This document shows positions 35,328 to 46,555 of a DNA stretch of 64,000 nt, in pieces. Position 1 is the first letter of the stretch; each line of letters begins with the position of its first letter. The position numbers were made by a program, and so were the translations under genes. Source of the DNA: an uncultured Veillonellaceae bacterium (lineage in GTDB: Bacteria > Bacillota > Negativicutes > Selenomonadales > Selenomonadaceae); NCBI GenBank assembly GCA_902801565.1, contig CADCIX010000004.1:1-64000 (forward strand), written 5' to 3'. The notes beneath the pieces were generated by a model, which saw only the letters and a program-made list of their open reading frames with translations, was not told the origin of the DNA and searched no databases.

Positions 35328-35367
35328 AGAAGTGCCGAGAAACCACGTGTTCCCGGCACTTCTCTTT
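35328..35367. terminator. Bidirectional terminator between HD-GYP and DUF1703 genes
   Basis: AGAAGTGCCG pairs with CGGCACTTCT, enclosing a smaller CACGTG stem, followed by CTTT on the + strand and by TCTTTGCTTTT on the reverse strand. Confidence 0.7.
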
Positions 35368-37060
35368 AAAGCTGCCCCTGCTCCATCCATACCTTCTTCC
35401 CATGAAAGGCAATGCCGTACTTCCAGACCGCCCTCACCCCTTGCCGGGAGAGTTCCGTGATGTAGGCTTTCTCCTCAATCTGACGGATGGCTTCCTTGGC
35501 TGCTCCCTCCATGTCCCCCTCGGACTTGGCCAACTTCAGCTCCAGGATGACCCCCGGTGCGCCAGCCTTCAAGGGAAAGAAGGCGATATCGAATCGTCCA
35601 TAGCCGGATTCGCGGTTGGATGCTATGCGATAGGAGCCATTCATGAGCACGGAAAAACCAAGCATCAATCCGTGATAGAAATTCTCCGGGTTGTTGGCGG
35701 CATCGTGATAGCTTACAATACCCGCAAGGATTTTCTGCAGACGGTTCTGGAAGGCTGCCGCATCGCCCGACACCATGGCACGAAGCATGTGACGGAGCTG
35801 AATGCTGTCCGATCTCGCAGCCATCCAGCCAAGAATTTCCTTTCGGTAGACCATGCGAATTTCCTTATTTGGGATCAGGAGCTTGCAGCAGGGAAGCTCC
35901 TCCCCCGTGGGATCCCAATAAGCTTCCACGGCTTTCAGGTAGCCCGTGGTGAGCATCATCATGTAGAGGGCATTGCTGCTTTCACGGATATCCGAGTAGA
36001 TGACCCCCTCGTCAATGACAGCTTCCACAGGGATTTCCTTCATGAGCCCCTCCAATTCCTTCTGGCGGTCCTCGTCCACATGTTCCAACAGGACATGAAG
36101 AATGCTGTTACCGGAAACATTGAGCCAGTAGGTCTGGAACTTGCAGCCTTCATCAATGTAGCGAATGACCGACCATGGATTGTAGATCTCTGCCGAACCA
36201 AACCGGTAACCGTCGTACCACCGTTTGAGTTCCGGCAGGTTGTCCCCCACCCCGCATTCCTCCATGAGCCTTGCCGCTTCCTCCTGGGTAAAGCCGAAGA
36301 TATCGCAATATGCATCGGACAGCACCGAGCATACCTTGAGATTGTTGAGGCCCGAAAAAATGCTCTCCTTGGAGACTCGCGTCACTCCCGTCAGAACAGC
36401 AAACCCCAAGGATGGATTTGTTTTGAGGGCAGAGCCCAGGAATCCCCGCATGAAATCGATACCTTCCTTGTAATAGTCATTCTCCCAGGCGGAGAGGATG
36501 GGGGCATCGTACTCATCCAGCAAGAGGACGGGCTTTTCCCCGTGATACTGCTCCAGATACGCCATGAGCCGTTTCAAGGAAACCAGCAATTCCTCTTCCG
36601 TTCCCTTCCCTTCAAGAATTCTTCTGATATATCCCTTCTGCGCCTCATCCATTGCCTCACTGACCAGCAAATGGCGATGGCATGCATAGGTGTCCTGCAA
36701 CACAGAAGAAAGCATGGACAGCATGGAAGCATACGTCGGCCGCTGCACTTCCTTCAGCGTAAGGAACACCACAGGCCGGGTACCCTGCTCCCGCATGTAC
36801 TTCTCCCCCGCCCGCTCGATATCCAATCCCGCAAACAGTTTCCTGTTTTCCTCGGCATTCTCCAAGGTAAAAAAGTATTGAAGCATGGAGAGTGTCAGTG
36901 TCTTGCCGAAGCGGCGGGGACGGGTGATGAGTGTCACATCTGTCCGCAGATCCATCAAATTCCGAAGAAATCGGGTCTTGTCAACAAAATAATACTCACC
37001 TTGCACCAGTTTCTTGAAATCCTCAATGCCCACGGGCATGGGACGTTTTCTTTCCTGCAT
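35366..37060 (-). CDS. AAA-ATPase-like protein with DUF1703 nuclease-fold C-terminus
   Basis: 564 residues from the ATG at 37060 (GGGAGG eight bases upstream). The N-terminal AAA-ATPase-like domain begins MPVGIEDFKKLVQGEYYFVDKT, has Walker A TRPRRFGKTLTLSML and Walker B PVLLLDEYDAPI. The C-terminal DUF1703 part (GYGRFDIAFFPL then GVILELKLAK) matches the PD-(D/E)xK fold. Such genes are very common and often multicopy in Firmicutes and Bacteroidetes. Their role is not established; a mobile or defence-linked function is suspected. Confidence 0.88.
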   Translation of the reverse strand: MQERKRPMPVGIEDFKKLVQGEYYFVDKTRFLRNLMDLRTDVTLITRPRRFGKTLTLSMLQYFFTLENAEENRKLFAGLDIERAGEKYMREQGTRPVVFLTLKEVQRPTYASMLSMLSSVLQDTYACHRHLLVSEAMDEAQKGYIRRILEGKGTEEELLVSLKRLMAYLEQYHGEKPVLLLDEYDAPILSAWENDYYKEGIDFMRGFLGSALKTNPSLGFAVLTGVTRVSKESIFSGLNNLKVCSVLSDAYCDIFGFTQEEAARLMEECGVGDNLPELKRWYDGYRFGSAEIYNPWSVIRYIDEGCKFQTYWLNVSGNSILHVLLEHVDEDRQKELEGLMKEIPVEAVIDEGVIYSDIRESSNALYMMMLTTGYLKAVEAYWDPTGEELPCCKLLIPNKEIRMVYRKEILGWMAARSDSIQLRHMLRAMVSGDAAAFQNRLQKILAGIVSYHDAANNPENFYHGLMLGFSVLMNGSYRIASNRESGYGRFDIAFFPLKAGAPGVILELKLAKSEGDMEGAAKEAIRQIEEKAYITELSRQGVRAVWKYGIAFHGKKVWMEQGQL

Positions 37061-37188
37061 TGCAAGCACCTCCCGTACATGCGATCTTCTTGCGTTCAGT
37101 ATAGCATAGTTCCTCTCCATAAACCACCCTTCCGAGTCCAGTCCATCATCAGTTCGGTGGCTTTACCATGACTCGTCCATTCAAGACT

Positions 37189-37326
37189 TCAAATACATGA
37201 CGAATTTTCCATAGACTTTTCGATTTGCTCGATTGGGCGCTTATCTGCCCAACAGGTCATCCTGAGAAGCCTCGCAACATCGTTGACATTCATGCTCTCC
37301 GAGCCAGCAACAATTTTATACTTCAT
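37189..37326 (-). pseudogene. GNAT acetyltransferase remnant (N-terminal 45 residues)
   Basis: The ATG at 37326, with GGAG close upstream, opens a 45-residue frame ending in WADKRPIEQIEKSMENSSCI. This strongly resembles the N-terminal ~45 residues of small GNAT acetyltransferases (the YWAxxRxxEQIEKSLENSLCFG pattern), then stops. No later GNAT motif was seen in the following bases. It is a truncated remnant downstream of the rpoC terminator. Confidence 0.5.
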
Positions 37327-37345
37327 AATATGCATCTCCATTGAA

Positions 37346-37378
37346 ATAAAAAGGCAGGGCCGAAGCCCTGCCCGAAAA
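37346..37378 (-). terminator. rpoC terminator
   Basis: Reverse strand GGCAGGGC-TTCG-GCCCTGCC followed by TTTTTATTT, a strong intrinsic terminator 37 bases after the rpoC stop. Confidence 0.85.
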
Positions 37379-37414
37379 ATCAAGCTTGTTGCTTTTATTG
37401 ATCTATTTTCTGCC

Positions 37415-40400
37415 TCAGGCTTCCGGCGCTTCTGTCGGAGCTTCCTCAGCCGGCAGTTCTTCTGCATCGACCACCCGCAGGCTGCGATAGCGGCTCATGC
37501 CGGTACCGGCGGGAATGAGCTTGCCGATGATGACATTCTCCTTGAGGCCGATCAGCGGATCGACCTTGCCCTTGATGGCTGCATCGGTAAGCACCCTTGT
37601 GGTCTCCTGGAAAGAGGCTGCTGACAGGAAGGAATCCGTTGCGAGGGATGCCTTCGTGATGCCCAGCAGGATCGGCTTCGCCACGGCCGGCTCGCCGCCG
37701 CCTTCGATGGCCTCTGTATTCGCTGCCTCGAAGGAATTGATGTCGATGTATTCGCCCGGCAGGAACCCGGTATCGCCGGACTCCTCGATCTTGACCTTGT
37801 GAAGCATCTGGCGCACCATGACCTCAATGTGCTTGTCGTTGATCTCAACACCCTGGGATTTGTAGACCTTCTGCACCTCGTAGACAAGGTAGCGCTGTGT
37901 CTCCCTGAGACCGCAGACCTTGAGGATGTCATGGGGGTTCACGGAGCCCTCGGTGAGCTTGTCACCCGGCTTCAAGTGGTCCCCATGCTTGACTGCCATG
38001 CGCGCACCATAAGGGATCGCATATTCGCGCACCTCGCCCGTTTCCGGAACGATGGTGACCTTGCGCATACCCTTTCCGGTATCCTCCACCTGGGCATCGC
38101 CCTCAATCTCTGCAATGATGGCATGATGCTTCGGCTTGCGTGCCTCGAAAAGCTCCTCGACACGCGGCAGACCCTGGGTGATATCATCACCGGCGACACC
38201 GCCCGTATGGAAGGTACGCATGGTGAGCTGCGTGCCGGGCTCGCCGATGGACTGGGCGGCAATGATGCCGACAGCCTCGCCCACCTCGACCTCTGCCTGG
38301 TTGGCCAGATCCCGGCCATAGCACTTGATGCAGACGCCAAACTGGGACTTGCAGGTCAGGACGCTGCGGATGGAAACGCGCTCGCGCACAGCCGCAATCT
38401 TCTTTGCCAGATCTGCGTCAACGCTGTCATTCACCGAAGCGATTTTCTCCCCGGTCTTCGGGTCTATGATATCTTCCGCAAGGACACGGCCAAGGATACG
38501 GTCCTCAAGGGACTCGATGACGCCATCGCCTTCCTTGATGGCCTCCACCTCAATGCCGCGAACGTTGTTGTCGCGGACACGAAGCTCTGCAGCATCACTG
38601 GCAAGGATTGCCTCGATGAACTCCTTCGTCAGTTTCTCACCCTGGACAACAACGACATTTCCCTCGCTGTCCACCACATCCTTGGTGACTTCCTTGCCGG
38701 ACATCTCCTGGATCATCGTATCGTGAATCTTCTTGCGGACAGCATCATCCGGCTCTCCAAGGCTGATTGCCTCGGTAATCATGGCATTGCTGACCGCCGA
38801 GTCGGAGGTGATGGACGATCCGCGCACCATGATCTCCGTAACGGAATGTTCTCCGATGGTCATGAGCTCCTCATCGCCCAGCACCGTATCCCGCGCCAGG
38901 AGAACCTCTCCGGTCTCCGGATCGCGGACATCGGAGGCAAGCAGACGCCCCATGAGCATATCATTGAGGATTTCCAGGGCATCAAAAGTGCCGGAGGCAA
39001 GACGTGCGCGCTCACGGATGAGATTCACCGTGGACACATCGCAATCGTCCTCACGCACGATGACATCCTGGGCCACATCCACGAGACGACGGGTAAGATA
39101 TCCAGAGTCAGCCGTACGGAGTGCCGTATCTGCCAAGCCCTTGCGGGCACCATGAGATGAAATGAAGTAATCGGAAACAGAAAGCCCCTCGCGGAAGTTC
39201 GCCGTAATCGGCAGATCGATGATCTTACCGGAAGGATCCGCCATGAGGCCGCGCATGCCGGCCAACTGGCGCATCTGCTGCTTGTTGCCTCGAGCACCGG
39301 AGTCCGCCATCATGAAGATCGGATTGAAGGCATCCATGTTATCCATCATGGCATCCGCCACATCGTCGGTGGCCTTGTTCCAAAGGTTGATGACCTTATG
39401 GTAGCGCTCGTCCTCTGTGATGAGACCACGGTTGAACTGATGCTCCACCTTGTTGACGATTTTCTGGGTATTCTCGATGATGTTCTTCTTCTCCGGCGGC
39501 ACAATGACGTCGGAAATTGCCACCGTCATGCCGGCAAGGCAGGCATAATGATAGCCAAGATTCTTGACGGTATCGATGACCTCGGCTGTCTTGGTTGCCC
39601 CGAAATGGTTGAAGCAGTTCGCAACCAATTTGCCGATTTCCTTCTTGTTCATGAGGATGCCCAGGGACCACTCGCCGGTTTCCTTGTCCTGACGGTAATA
39701 GCGGAGCTCCTCGGGAAGGATCTCATTGAAGATCATGCGCCCAAGGGAGGTACGGACCATCCCATAGCCTTCAATGCGGACCTTGATCTCTGCCTGGATT
39801 TCCAGGGCATGCTCCTGATAGGCCAAAAGCGCCTCGCTGATGCCCGTAAGAACCTTGCCCTCACCCTTGGCACCCGGACGGATAATGGTCAGATAATAGG
39901 AACCCAGCACCATATCCTGGGTCGGAACAATGATGGGCTTGCCATCCTTCGGCGCCAAAATGTGGTTTGCCGCCAGCATGAGAATGCGCGCCTCGGTCTG
40001 GGCCTCTGCCGAAAGAGGCAGATGGATTGCCATCTGATCGCCGTCGAAGTCCGCATTGTACGCCGTACACGCCAGGGGATGCAGCTTCAAGGCGCGCCCC
40101 TCTGTCAGCACCGGCTCGAAGGCCTGGATGCCAAGACGATGGAGTGTCGGTGCACGGTTCAGGAGAACCGGATGCTCCTTGATGACATCCTCCAGCACAT
40201 CCCAGACCTCTGGACGTGCACGTTCCACCATGCGCTTCGCCGACTTGATGTTATGGGCAACACCGGAGCTCACGAGCTTCTTCATCACAAAGGGCTTGAA
40301 AAGCTCCAATGCCATTTCCTTCGGCAGGCCGCACTGATGCAGCTTGAGTTCCGGCCCGACAACGATAACGGAACGGCCGGAATAGTCCACGCGCTTGCCC

Positions 40401-41395
40401 AGAAGGTTCTGGCGGAAACGCCCCTGCTTGCCCTTGAGCATGTCAGAAAGGGATTTCAGGGGACGGTTGCCCGGCCCCGTCACAGGACGGCCACGACGGC
40501 CATTGTCGATCAGGGCATCCACGGCCTCCTGCAGCATGCGTTTCTCATTGCGCACGATGATATCCGGCGCACCGAGATCCAGAAGGCGCTTGAGGCGATT
40601 GTTTCGGTTGATGACACGACGGTAGAGGTCATTGAGATCGGAGGTCGCAAAGCGCCCGCCATCCAGCTGGACCATCGGGCGGAGTTCCGGCGGAATGACC
40701 GGAACCACATCCATAACCATCCAGGCCGGATTATTGCCCGACTTGCGGAAAGCCTCCACTACCTCGAGACGCCGGATCGCGCGAACCTTCTTCTGGGTGC
40801 TCAGGGAATGGAGCTCCTTGCGGAGTTCCTCGCTCATCTTGTCAAGGTCAAGCTCCTCCAGCAGATACTTGATGGCCTCTGCTCCCATGCCCACCTTGAA
40901 ATCAGAACCATACTTCTCCCTGGCTGCGCGGTATTCGTTCTCCGTCAGAAGCTGCTTCTTCGCCAGTTCCGTCCCCGCAGGGTCCAGAACGATATAAGAG
41001 GCAAAGTACAGCACTTTCTCCAGGGAACGGGGAGGCAGATCCAGAATGAGTCCCATGCGGCTCGGGATGCCCTTGAAATACCAGATATGGGACACTGGCG
41101 CGGCCAGCTCGATGTGGCCCATGCGCTCGCGGCGCACCTTTGCACGGGTTACCTCGACGCCGCAACGGTCGCAGACAACCCCCTTGTAACGGATGCGCTT
41201 GTACTTGCCGCAATGGCACTCCCAGTCCCTCGTGGGGCCAAAGATGCGCTCACAGAAAAGGCCGTCACGCTCAGGCTTGAGGGTACGATAATTGATGGTT
41301 TCCGGTTTCTTTACCTCACCATAGGACCACTCGCGGATCTTGTCCGGCGATGCCAGGCCGATACGCATGGAATCAAAATTATTTACATCCAGCAA
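37415..41395 (-). CDS. rpoC: RNA polymerase beta' subunit
   Basis: 1326 residues. Catalytic subunit: [17 protein letters not shown] binds the active-site magnesium. N-terminal zinc finger [19 protein letters not shown]. Second zinc site CDVS...[14 protein letters not shown]. The bridge/trigger region [18 protein letters not shown] is intact. Between the first and second parts of the C-terminal zinc region lies an expanded segment of roughly 200 residues in which a module appears twice ([18 protein letters not shown], later [18 protein letters not shown]). Lies 20 bases after rpoB and ends at a strong terminator. Confidence 0.98.
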   Translation of the reverse strand: MLDVNNFDSMRIGLASPDKIREWSYGEVKKPETINYRTLKPERDGLFCERIFGPTRDWECHCGKYKRIRYKGVVCDRCGVEVTRAKVRRERMGHIELAAPVSHIWYFKGIPSRMGLILDLPPRSLEKVLYFASYIVLDPAGTELAKKQLLTENEYRAAREKYGSDFKVGMGAEAIKYLLEELDLDKMSEELRKELHSLSTQKKVRAIRRLEVVEAFRKSGNNPAWMVMDVVPVIPPELRPMVQLDGGRFATSDLNDLYRRVINRNNRLKRLLDLGAPDIIVRNEKRMLQEAVDALIDNGRRGRPVTGPGNRPLKSLSDMLKGKQGRFRQNLLGKRVDYSGRSVIVVGPELKLHQCGLPKEMALELFKPFVMKKLVSSGVAHNIKSAKRMVERARPEVWDVLEDVIKEHPVLLNRAPTLHRLGIQAFEPVLTEGRALKLHPLACTAYNADFDGDQMAIHLPLSAEAQTEARILMLAANHILAPKDGKPIIVPTQDMVLGSYYLTIIRPGAKGEGKVLTGISEALLAYQEHALEIQAEIKVRIEGYGMVRTSLGRMIFNEILPEELRYYRQDKETGEWSLGILMNKKEIGKLVANCFNHFGATKTAEVIDTVKNLGYHYACLAGMTVAISDVIVPPEKKNIIENTQKIVNKVEHQFNRGLITEDERYHKVINLWNKATDDVADAMMDNMDAFNPIFMMADSGARGNKQQMRQLAGMRGLMADPSGKIIDLPITANFREGLSVSDYFISSHGARKGLADTALRTADSGYLTRRLVDVAQDVIVREDDCDVSTVNLIRERARLASGTFDALEILNDMLMGRLLASDVRDPETGEVLLARDTVLGDEELMTIGEHSVTEIMVRGSSITSDSAVSNAMITEAISLGEPDDAVRKKIHDTMIQEMSGKEVTKDVVDSEGNVVVVQGEKLTKEFIEAILASDAAELRVRDNNVRGIEVEAIKEGDGVIESLEDRILGRVLAEDIIDPKTGEKIASVNDSVDADLAKKIAAVRERVSIRSVLTCKSQFGVCIKCYGRDLANQAEVEVGEAVGIIAAQSIGEPGTQLTMRTFHTGGVAGDDITQGLPRVEELFEARKPKHHAIIAEIEGDAQVEDTGKGMRKVTIVPETGEVREYAIPYGARMAVKHGDHLKPGDKLTEGSVNPHDILKVCGLRETQRYLVYEVQKVYKSQGVEINDKHIEVMVRQMLHKVKIEESGDTGFLPGEYIDINSFEAANTEAIEGGGEPAVAKPILLGITKASLATDSFLSAASFQETTRVLTDAAIKGKVDPLIGLKENVIIGKLIPAGTGMSRYRSLRVVDAEELPAEEAPTEAPEA

Positions 41396-41415
41396 AGAGA
41401 TGACACTCCCTTCTC

Positions 41416-44400
41416 TTATTCGTTGTCGTCGTCGATATCCGTTACATCTGCCGCAAAATCAGGCATGCTGCCCAAATCGGCAATGATGTCATCATCACTG
41501 CTGTCCTCGGTGACATCGTCCTCCGCATCCGCATCATAGGACGGCTCGCTGGTGGATTTCGAGGCTGTGCCCTCCTTGTCTGGATCCACGCCTGCCACAT
41601 CGAGGTCAAGTTTCTTTGCCTTCTCGTTGATATCATCATCGTCATCGTCATCCTGAATGGGAATTTCCTTCGCATCCTCGGAAAGCACCTTGATATCAAG
41701 GCCGATGGACTGGAGCTCCTTGATGAGCACCTTGAAGGACTCGGGAACTCCCGGCTCCGGAATGTTCTCTCCCTTGACAATGGCTTCATAGGCCTTGACA
41801 CGGCCAACCACATCATCGGACTTGACCGTCAGGATTTCCTGCAGGGTATAGGCGGCGCCATAGGCCTCCAATGCCCAAACCTCCATCTCGCCGAAACGCT
41901 GTCCGCCGAACTGCGCCTTGCCGCCCAAGGGCTGCTGGGTGACGAGGGAGTACGGGCCCGTGGAACGGGCATGGATCTTGTCATCCACCAGATGGTGGAG
42001 CTTCAGCATGTAAACGCAGCCTACGGTGACATTGTTCTCAAAGGGTTCTCCCGTGCGCCCATCATAGAGGATAGTCTTGCCGTTTTCGGGAAGCCCTGCC
42101 GCCTTAATTGTACCAAACACATCCGCATCGCTTGCACCGTCAAAAACCGGTGTCGCAATATGGAGACCGGCCACGTCCGGCTTCGGCATACCGTTCTTGT
42201 CGAAATCGTATCCTGCCTCACGCAGACGCTTTTCCACGGTGGGATCCCCGTCCTTGATCTGCTGGCCAAGGACGCGCACCGCCATGCCGAGATGGGTTTC
42301 CAGCACCTGCCCGATGTTCATGCGGGAAGGCACGCCCAGCGGATTCAGCACGATATCCACAGGAGTCCCGTCCGGCAGGAAAGGCATGTCCTCCTGTCGC
42401 ATGATGCGGGAGACAACGCCCTTGTTTCCGTGACGGCCAGACATCTTGTCGCCCACGGAAATCTTGCGCTTCTGGGCAATATAGACGCGCACGAGATTGT
42501 TGACTCCCGGCGGGAGCTCATCGTTGTTCTCGCGACTGAAGATCTTCACATCGACAATCTTTCCTGCCTCGCCATGGGGCACCCGCAGGGATGTGTCGCG
42601 AACCTCACGGGCCTTCTCGCCGAAGATTGCGCGCAGGAGGCGCTCCTCTGCCGTGAGTTCCGTCTCGCCCTTCGGCGTAACCTTGCCCACGAGGATATCA
42701 CCGGGGCGCACATCCGCACCGATGGAGATGATGCCGGACTCGTCAAGGTCCTTGAGGGCATCCTCTGCCACATTGGGGATATCCCGCGTGATTTCCTCCG
42801 GCCCGAGCTTCGTGTCACGGGCGTCGCATTCGTATTCCTCGATATGGATGGAAGTATAGAGATCCCGCTTCACAAGATTCTCGGAAAGCAGGATAGCATC
42901 CTCGTAATTGTAACCCTCCCAAGGCATATAGGCAACAATGATATTGTAGCCAAGGGCCAGCTCGCCATGGTCGGTCGCTGGGCCGTCCGCAATGGGCTGT
43001 TTCTCCTCCACATGGTCGCCCTTGTAGACGATAGGCACCTGGTTGATACAGGTTCCCTGGTTGGAACGCAGGTATTTCTGCAATTTATAGATATCCAGGT
43101 CGCCCTTTTCCGTGCGCACCTTGATCTGGTCAGCCGTCACGGACTCCACGGTTCCCGCACGCTTCGCCAGCACCATGACACCGGAGTCGCAGGCAGCCTT
43201 GTATTCCATGCCCGTGCCCACCAGAGGAGCCTGTGTGCGCAGAAGAGGCACTGCCTGACGCTGCATGTTCGCACCCATGAGAGCACGGTTCGCATCATCA
43301 TTTTCCAGGAAGGGAATCATTGCCGTCGCAATGGAGAACACCTGCCTCGGCGAAACGTCCATATAATCCACCTTCTCGCGGCGGAAAAGGGACGTCTCCT
43401 CGCTATGGCGGGCCGTGACGCGCTCGTTCACGAACCATTCGTTCTCGTCCAGAGGCTCATTGGCCTGTGCAATGACGTGCTCATCCTCCTCATCAGCCGT
43501 GAGGTAACGGCACTCGTCCGTCACGCGGTGCGCCGCCTTGTCCACGCGGCGATAGGGTGTCTCCATGAACCCGAACTGGTTCACCCGCGCATAGTTTGCC
43601 AGGGAGCCAATCAGGCCGATGTTCGGTCCTTCCGGCGACTCTACCGGACACATGCGCCCATAATGGGAGTTATGGACATCGCGCACCTCGAATCCCGCGC
43701 GCTCACGGGAAAGACCGCCGGGTCCAAGGGCGGACAAGCGGCGCTTATGGGTGAGCTCGGAAAGGGGATTGTGCTGGTCCATGAACTGGGACAGCTGTGA
43801 GGACCCAAAGAATTCCTTAATGGCTGCCACAACAGGACGGATATTGATAAGGGCCTGGGGTGTGATGACATCCACATCCTGGATGGTCATGCGCTCGCGC
43901 ACGACGCGCTCCATGCGGGAAAGCCCGATGCGGAACTGGTTCTGGAGCAGTTCCCCGACGGCACGCACGCGGCGATTGCCAAGATGGTCGATATCGTCTG
44001 TCGTCCCCACATCGTCCATGAGGTTCAGCAGATAGCTGATGGAAGCAATGATATCGCTCTTTGCAATCGTCCGGTCATGGATCTCCCGCGTCTGGGAGCA
44101 CAAAAGCTTCATATGGGTGCCGTCTTTTTTCATCAGGTACAGGACAATGAGTGCGTCGTTCTTTTTGCTGTCTTCGTCTTTCAGCTCGAAAAGTTCAAAG
44201 AAGTCCGTTTCCCGTTCCATGTCCACGGCATCCAGCATCTTTTCCGTAACGACCTCATTCGCAGGAATGACAATCTCGCCTGTTGTCTTGTCAACAACGG
44301 GTTTTGCCAGAACCCTTCCGAGAATACGGCGCTTCCATCCCAGCTTCTTCGTGAGCTTATAGCGTCCCACAGTGGCCAGGTCATAGCGCTTGGGATCAAA

Positions 44401-45189
44401 GAAAAGGGCATTCAAAAGCTGCTGGGCATTGTCCACCGTGGGCGGCTCGCCCGGACGCAAGCGGCGGTAGATTTCCAGCAAAGCGGCTTCCTTTGTCGCA
44501 ACTTCGTTGCTATCGTGATCCATGGTGAGCCTCATACGGGGATCATCCCCAAAGAGCTCCTCGATCTCCGCATTGGAACTGATGCCCAATGCGCGGATGA
44601 AATAGGTCGCGGGCATTTTCCGGGTGCGGTCGATACGCACGGAAATGATGTCGTTGGCATCCGTCTCCAGTTCAATCCATGCGCCGCGGTTGGGAATGAC
44701 CGTGGCATTGTAGAGCTTCTTCCCCGTGGGGTCGATGGTCTCGCCGTAATAGGCACCGGGCGAGCGCACGAGCTGGCTGACAATGACACGCTCTGCACCG
44801 TTAATGATGAAGGTGCCTGTATCCGTCATCAGCGGGAAATCCCCCATGAAGACTTCCTGCTCCTTGATCTCCCCGGTCTCACGATTGATGAGGCGCACAT
44901 TGACCCGAAGCGGTGCAGCCAGTGTCACGTCCCGTTCCTTGCACTCGTCGAGAGCATATTTGGGCTCCCCAAGTGAGAAACTCTCAAAGGAAAGGACGAG
45001 ATTGTCCGTAAAATCCGTGATTGGGGAAATATCATGGAAGATTTCCTCCAGCCCTTCATCGAGAAACCACTGGTAGGAATTCCGCTGAATGTCCAGCAAA
45101 TGCGGCATCTCCATGACTTCCTTGATCCGCGCATAGCTATACCTGGTTCTTTTGCCCACCGGCACAGGATTAAACATTAAATCCTTCAC
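41416..45189 (-). CDS. rpoB: RNA polymerase beta subunit
   Basis: 1257 residues. The rifampicin region reads [20 protein letters not shown] then [13 protein letters not shown], wild type at the Asp, His and Ser positions where resistance changes usually occur (the His after DQ replaces Asn/Thr of other species). [12 protein letters not shown] and the C-terminal [32 protein letters not shown] are intact. After the usual end there is an acidic tail of about 90 residues beginning [16 protein letters not shown] and ending DIDDDNE. Preceded by its own promoter and a leader with a terminator-like hairpin. Confidence 0.98.
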   Translation of the reverse strand: MKDLMFNPVPVGKRTRYSYARIKEVMEMPHLLDIQRNSYQWFLDEGLEEIFHDISPITDFTDNLVLSFESFSLGEPKYALDECKERDVTLAAPLRVNVRLINRETGEIKEQEVFMGDFPLMTDTGTFIINGAERVIVSQLVRSPGAYYGETIDPTGKKLYNATVIPNRGAWIELETDANDIISVRIDRTRKMPATYFIRALGISSNAEIEELFGDDPRMRLTMDHDSNEVATKEAALLEIYRRLRPGEPPTVDNAQQLLNALFFDPKRYDLATVGRYKLTKKLGWKRRILGRVLAKPVVDKTTGEIVIPANEVVTEKMLDAVDMERETDFFELFELKDEDSKKNDALIVLYLMKKDGTHMKLLCSQTREIHDRTIAKSDIIASISYLLNLMDDVGTTDDIDHLGNRRVRAVGELLQNQFRIGLSRMERVVRERMTIQDVDVITPQALINIRPVVAAIKEFFGSSQLSQFMDQHNPLSELTHKRRLSALGPGGLSRERAGFEVRDVHNSHYGRMCPVESPEGPNIGLIGSLANYARVNQFGFMETPYRRVDKAAHRVTDECRYLTADEEDEHVIAQANEPLDENEWFVNERVTARHSEETSLFRREKVDYMDVSPRQVFSIATAMIPFLENDDANRALMGANMQRQAVPLLRTQAPLVGTGMEYKAACDSGVMVLAKRAGTVESVTADQIKVRTEKGDLDIYKLQKYLRSNQGTCINQVPIVYKGDHVEEKQPIADGPATDHGELALGYNIIVAYMPWEGYNYEDAILLSENLVKRDLYTSIHIEEYECDARDTKLGPEEITRDIPNVAEDALKDLDESGIISIGADVRPGDILVGKVTPKGETELTAEERLLRAIFGEKAREVRDTSLRVPHGEAGKIVDVKIFSRENNDELPPGVNNLVRVYIAQKRKISVGDKMSGRHGNKGVVSRIMRQEDMPFLPDGTPVDIVLNPLGVPSRMNIGQVLETHLGMAVRVLGQQIKDGDPTVEKRLREAGYDFDKNGMPKPDVAGLHIATPVFDGASDADVFGTIKAAGLPENGKTILYDGRTGEPFENNVTVGCVYMLKLHHLVDDKIHARSTGPYSLVTQQPLGGKAQFGGQRFGEMEVWALEAYGAAYTLQEILTVKSDDVVGRVKAYEAIVKGENIPEPGVPESFKVLIKELQSIGLDIKVLSEDAKEIPIQDDDDDDDINEKAKKLDLDVAGVDPDKEGTASKSTSEPSYDADAEDDVTEDSSDDDIIADLGSMPDFAADVTDIDDDNE

Positions 45190-45219
45190 CCCTTAGCCTG
45201 ATTGAATTAACGACGACAA

Positions 45220-45276
45220 CTATAAATAAACAAGACGAAAAACGGAAGGGGGTATCTCCTTTCCGTTTTTACGCAT
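45220..45276 (-). CDS. Possible rpoB leader peptide (18 residues)
   Basis: From an ATG at 45276 with AGGGTGA just upstream, the frame reads MRKNGKEIPPSVFRLVYL and stops at 45220. It lies between the rpoBC promoter and rpoB and spans the terminator-like hairpin at 45236-45271, so a translating ribosome would disrupt that hairpin. It contains a Pro-Pro-Ser, a known slow site without EF-P. A real leader peptide is an inference. Confidence 0.3.
   Translation of the reverse strand: MRKNGKEIPPSVFRLVYL
45236..45271 (-). terminator. Attenuator-like hairpin in the rpoB leader
   Basis: Reverse strand AAAAACGGAA pairs with TTCCGTTTTT around a GGAGATACCCCC core and runs into a T tract. It lies about 30 bases after the predicted start of transcription and before rpoB. 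Confidence 0.6.
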
Positions 45277-45309
45277 AGTTCACCCTATGATGTTTCTACG
45301 TAGTAATTC

Positions 45310-45338
45310 ATTTTACTATTGAAATTATCTTATGTCAA
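45310..45338 (-). promoter_or_regulatory. rpoBC promoter
   Basis: Reverse strand TTGACA (45333-45338), exact 17-base spacer, TAAAAT (45310-45315). A near-consensus promoter after the rplL terminator, so rpoBC can be transcribed apart from the L10-L12 genes. Confidence 0.75.
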
Positions 45339-45358
45339 GAAAAATTTGTACAATAATC

Positions 45359-45388
45359 GAAAAAAGGCATCCCAAAACGGGATGCCTC
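45359..45388 (-). terminator. rplL terminator
   Basis: Reverse strand GGCATCCC-GTTTT-GGGATGCC followed by TTTTTT, 20 bases after the rplL stop. Confidence 0.85.
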
Positions 45389-45406
45389 AAATGTCGCGTT
45401 ATGAAA

Positions 45407-45781
45407 TTACTTCAGCTCAACCGTAGCGCCAGCCTCTTCGAGCTTAGCCTTGAGAGCATCCGCATCGGCCTTGGAAACGCCTTCCTTGACAGGAGCAGGA
45501 GCACCATCAACGAGAGCCTTTGCCTCCTTCAGGCCAAGACCGGTGACCTCGCGGACAACCTTGATGACGTTGATCTTCTTGTCGCCGGCAGAAGCGAGAA
45601 CCACATCGAACTCCGTCTTCTCCTCAGCAGCAGCACCGCCAGCAGCAGGAGCACCGGCTGCAGCAACAGCAACAGGAGCAGCAGCGCTGACGCCGAACTT
45701 CTCCTCCATAGCCTTGACGAGCTCGGAAAGCTCAAGAACCGTCATATTCTCAATTGCTTGCATGATTTCTTCTTTGGTCAT
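45407..45781 (-). CDS. rplL: Ribosomal protein L7/L12
   Basis: 124 residues. N-terminal dimerisation part [21 protein letters not shown], alanine/glycine-rich hinge, and the C-terminal domain [42 protein letters not shown] that contacts elongation factors. The ATG at 45781 has GGAGG eight bases upstream; a frame five codons longer lacks this. Forms the stalk with L10. Confidence 0.97.
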   Translation of the reverse strand: MTKEEIMQAIENMTVLELSELVKAMEEKFGVSAAAPVAVAAAGAPAAGGAAAEEKTEFDVVLASAGDKKINVIKVVREVTGLGLKEAKALVDGAPAPVKEGVSKADADALKAKLEEAGATVELK

Positions 45782-45819
45782 TATAAATACCTCCATACAT
45801 GTCTTTGTTTTTTAAGAAA

Positions 45820-46368
45820 TTAAGCCGACTCTTTCTGTGCGCGAACAGCGTCGAACACATAGACGGCATTGCGGATAACGCCCTGAAGGACGCCAACCGT
45901 ATTGGAAATCGGAGCATTCATGCTGCCAAGCAGCTTTGCGATGAGCTCCTCGCGGGAAGGCAGGGATGCCAATGCCTTGACTTCCTTCTCGTCGATGACC
46001 TTGCCCTCGACAATGCCAACCTTTATCGTAAGAACATCGGTCTTCTCCAGCTTGTTCTTCTTGATGAAACCGCAAATGACCTTTGCAGGGGCAACGGCAT
46101 CATCAGAGAAAGCCATTGCCGTCGTGCCCTCCAGGTGGTCGGCAAGGCCATCCAGGCCTGCTTCCTTGGCGGCAATGCGCATCATCGTGTTCTTCACGAC
46201 ATGATAGGTCACGCCAGCCTCCCGGAGCTCACGACGAAGCTGCGTATCCTGCGCAACAGTCAGTCCACGGTAGCCCGTGATGACAACGCCCTTGGCACTC
46301 GTCATCTGCTCCTTGAGCTCTGCTACCACTGCCTGCTTCTGGGGAGTCACTTTTGAAGTTACTGCCAT
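45820..46368 (-). CDS. rplJ: Ribosomal protein L10
   Basis: 182 residues, the stalk-base protein that binds 23S rRNA and L7/L12 dimers. Start MAVTSKVTPQKQAVVAELKEQMTSAKGVVITGYRGLTVAQ is typical. GGAGG lies upstream of the ATG, which follows the L10 leader. 38 bases separate it from rplL, and both are probably cotranscribed and autoregulated by L10. Confidence 0.96.
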   Translation of the reverse strand: MAVTSKVTPQKQAVVAELKEQMTSAKGVVITGYRGLTVAQDTQLRRELREAGVTYHVVKNTMMRIAAKEAGLDGLADHLEGTTAMAFSDDAVAPAKVICGFIKKNKLEKTDVLTIKVGIVEGKVIDEKEVKALASLPSREELIAKLLGSMNAPISNTVGVLQGVIRNAVYVFDAVRAQKESA

Positions 46369-46384
46369 TCATAACACCTCCTTT

Positions 46385-46545
46385 GGATTTTCTCATATGA
46401 AAAGCCTCCGGGCTGCGAACGCACCGGAGGCCATACGTATCTTGATGACTCCGGCCTCGGCAGGCGGCACAGGTGCCGTTAGATGATTTCTCAAACCTGC
46501 TGTCTACAGCCTATAGGAACTGTTCATCACAGTCCCTTATGAGGT
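46385..46545 (-). ncRNA. Ribosomal protein L10 leader with attenuator
   Basis: In the rplA-rplJ gap the reverse strand reads GTAGACAGCAGGT ... CCTGCCGAGG, the recognisable core of the L10 leader RNA to which L10(L12)4 binds. It is followed by a terminator hairpin GCCTCCGG...CCGGAGGC-TTTTC (46399-46431). Excess L10 should favour termination before rplJ. Confidence 0.8.
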
Positions 46546-46555
46546 TTTTTCCAAA

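Noticed and set aside
39398-41539. 713-residue open frame on the + strand
   Set aside because: Antisense to rpoC; no domain seen.
41416-45189. Rifampicin-resistance change in rpoB
   Set aside because: The Asp, His and Ser positions of the rifampicin region are wild type; the DQHNP variation is a natural species difference.
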